Below are positions 63,602 through 64,000 of a stretch of DNA of 64,000 nt, piece by piece. The position numbers and the translations under genes were made by a program. Numbering within the stretch: position 1 is the stretch's first letter; each line of letters begins with the position of its first letter. The notes beneath the pieces are model-generated. The model was not told the origin of the DNA and did no database searches. It was given only the letters and a program-made list of their open reading frames with translations. The stretch is from Leptospira gomenensis (GTDB taxonomy: Bacteria; Spirochaetota; Leptospiria; Leptospirales; Leptospiraceae), in contig NZ_RQFA01000039.1 of assembly GCF_004770155.1 (NCBI RefSeq), positions 1 to 64,000 of the forward strand, given 5' to 3'.

Positions 63602-64000
63602 CTAATATAAGGACAAGCCGCGGAGTAAGTCGCCGTTTTTTTTCCGGAAAAAATACGGGCTTATAAAACCCCGACCCTCGACGCCGTCCATATCCGGTAA
63701 CGAGATCACAATTCTCTCCAATCCCAGAAGTTTTCGCAAAACACCTGTTTGGTGGATAAACCGGGCTCCGCTTTCGGTCCGCTTCCAACGGAGAATGTTC
63801 CGACCCGTCAAAGAGCGGGTTTCCAGATATAATACGTCTCCCCGGAGATATACGGAAGTGAAAACGCTTCCCCGTAGAAAACGGATCCAGTCGAACACGA
63901 AGGCAAGACCGATATAACCGAAGACGAGATATCCGGCCGAGGAATACAAAAGCGGATTCTGCAAAATCGGAAGATTGAGCACCTTGGGAATGAGCAAAAA
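63602..64000 (-). CDS. Membrane-anchored protein of unknown function, probably cut by the window edge
   Basis: The frame is open to the right edge; a TTG at 63997 is the first possible start seen, giving 131 residues, but the gene may begin further right. One or two N-terminal hydrophobic segments (SSAGYLVFGYIGLAFVFDWI) are followed by a beta-rich part with SVYLRGDVLYLETRSL and Arg/Lys pairs, which could be a PH-like or similar domain. It ends nine bases before the GT-C-like gene, on the same strand, so it belongs to the surface-glycan gene run by position. Confidence 0.6.
   Translation of the reverse strand, partial: FLLIPKVLNLPILQNPLLYSSAGYLVFGYIGLAFVFDWIRFLRGSVFTSVYLRGDVLYLETRSLTGRNILRWKRTESGARFIHQTGVLRKLLGLERIVISLPDMDGVEGRGFISPYFFRKKNGDLLRGLSLY

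Overview
The window reads as a chromosomal segment of a Leptospira species (spirochaete), probably one of the higher-GC members of the pathogenic group. The evidence is the gene content: leptospiral-type lipoproteins with loose lipoboxes, an LruC-domain lipoprotein, 7TMR-DISM signalling proteins, a DUF1574-like SGNH protein beside MBOAT acyltransferases, and a B12-dependent methylmalonyl-CoA mutase operon. TTG and GTG starts are frequent. There is no rRNA, tRNA, CRISPR array or insertion sequence that I can see. The species assignment is inference.

Layout. 1-2.7 kb: end of an unknown gene, an odd gene-free stretch, then an M61 peptidase and a peroxiredoxin. 2.8-11.3 kb: 7TMR adenylate cyclase, an outer-membrane protein, a small membrane protein, an MBL-fold protein, an SDR, a GPH-family transporter and an atypical tyrosine recombinase. 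11.4-17.4 kb: cheD-HDOD-aroK on the minus strand, then TraB, a 7TMR-PAS-ATPase signalling protein and a FlgO-like lipoprotein on the plus strand. 17.5-25.9 kb: an alpha/beta-hydrolase-like protein with no nucleophile serine, a UDP-sugar pyrophosphorylase, a degenerate EAL protein, DUF4256, DoxX, and a secreted papain-like protease with fibronectin-like repeats next to a small exported protein.

26-35.6 kb is the most distinctive part. A chemoreceptor and an SCO1-like protein lie downstream of a minus-strand gene train made of three lipoproteins, a TonB-dependent receptor, a fourth lipoprotein, exbB, exbD and tonB. A tandem palindromic site lies in front of the train. Upstream of it is a lipoprotein that is essentially a second copy of the TonB C-terminal domain on a lipid anchor. 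Together these look like a dedicated outer-membrane uptake system whose substrate cannot be read from the sequence.

35.6-48 kb: mutA-mutB-meaB (propionyl-CoA/methylmalonyl-CoA metabolism), TerC, lysoplasmalogenase, a ferritin-like protein with a histone-H1-like tail, a class V aminotransferase, a BASS transporter, a lipoprotein and a membrane-bound LuxR-type regulator. 48.3-54.6 kb: rpmG, a DksA-like protein without its zinc cysteines, an O-antigen ligase-like protein, a PrsW-like protease and the LruC-domain lipoprotein. 54.8-64 kb: ubiE/menG, a second ExbB/ExbD-type pair, a MazG-like pyrophosphohydrolase, and two MBOAT/SGNH pairs behind a GT-C-like membrane protein, which suggests acyl decoration of a surface glycan.
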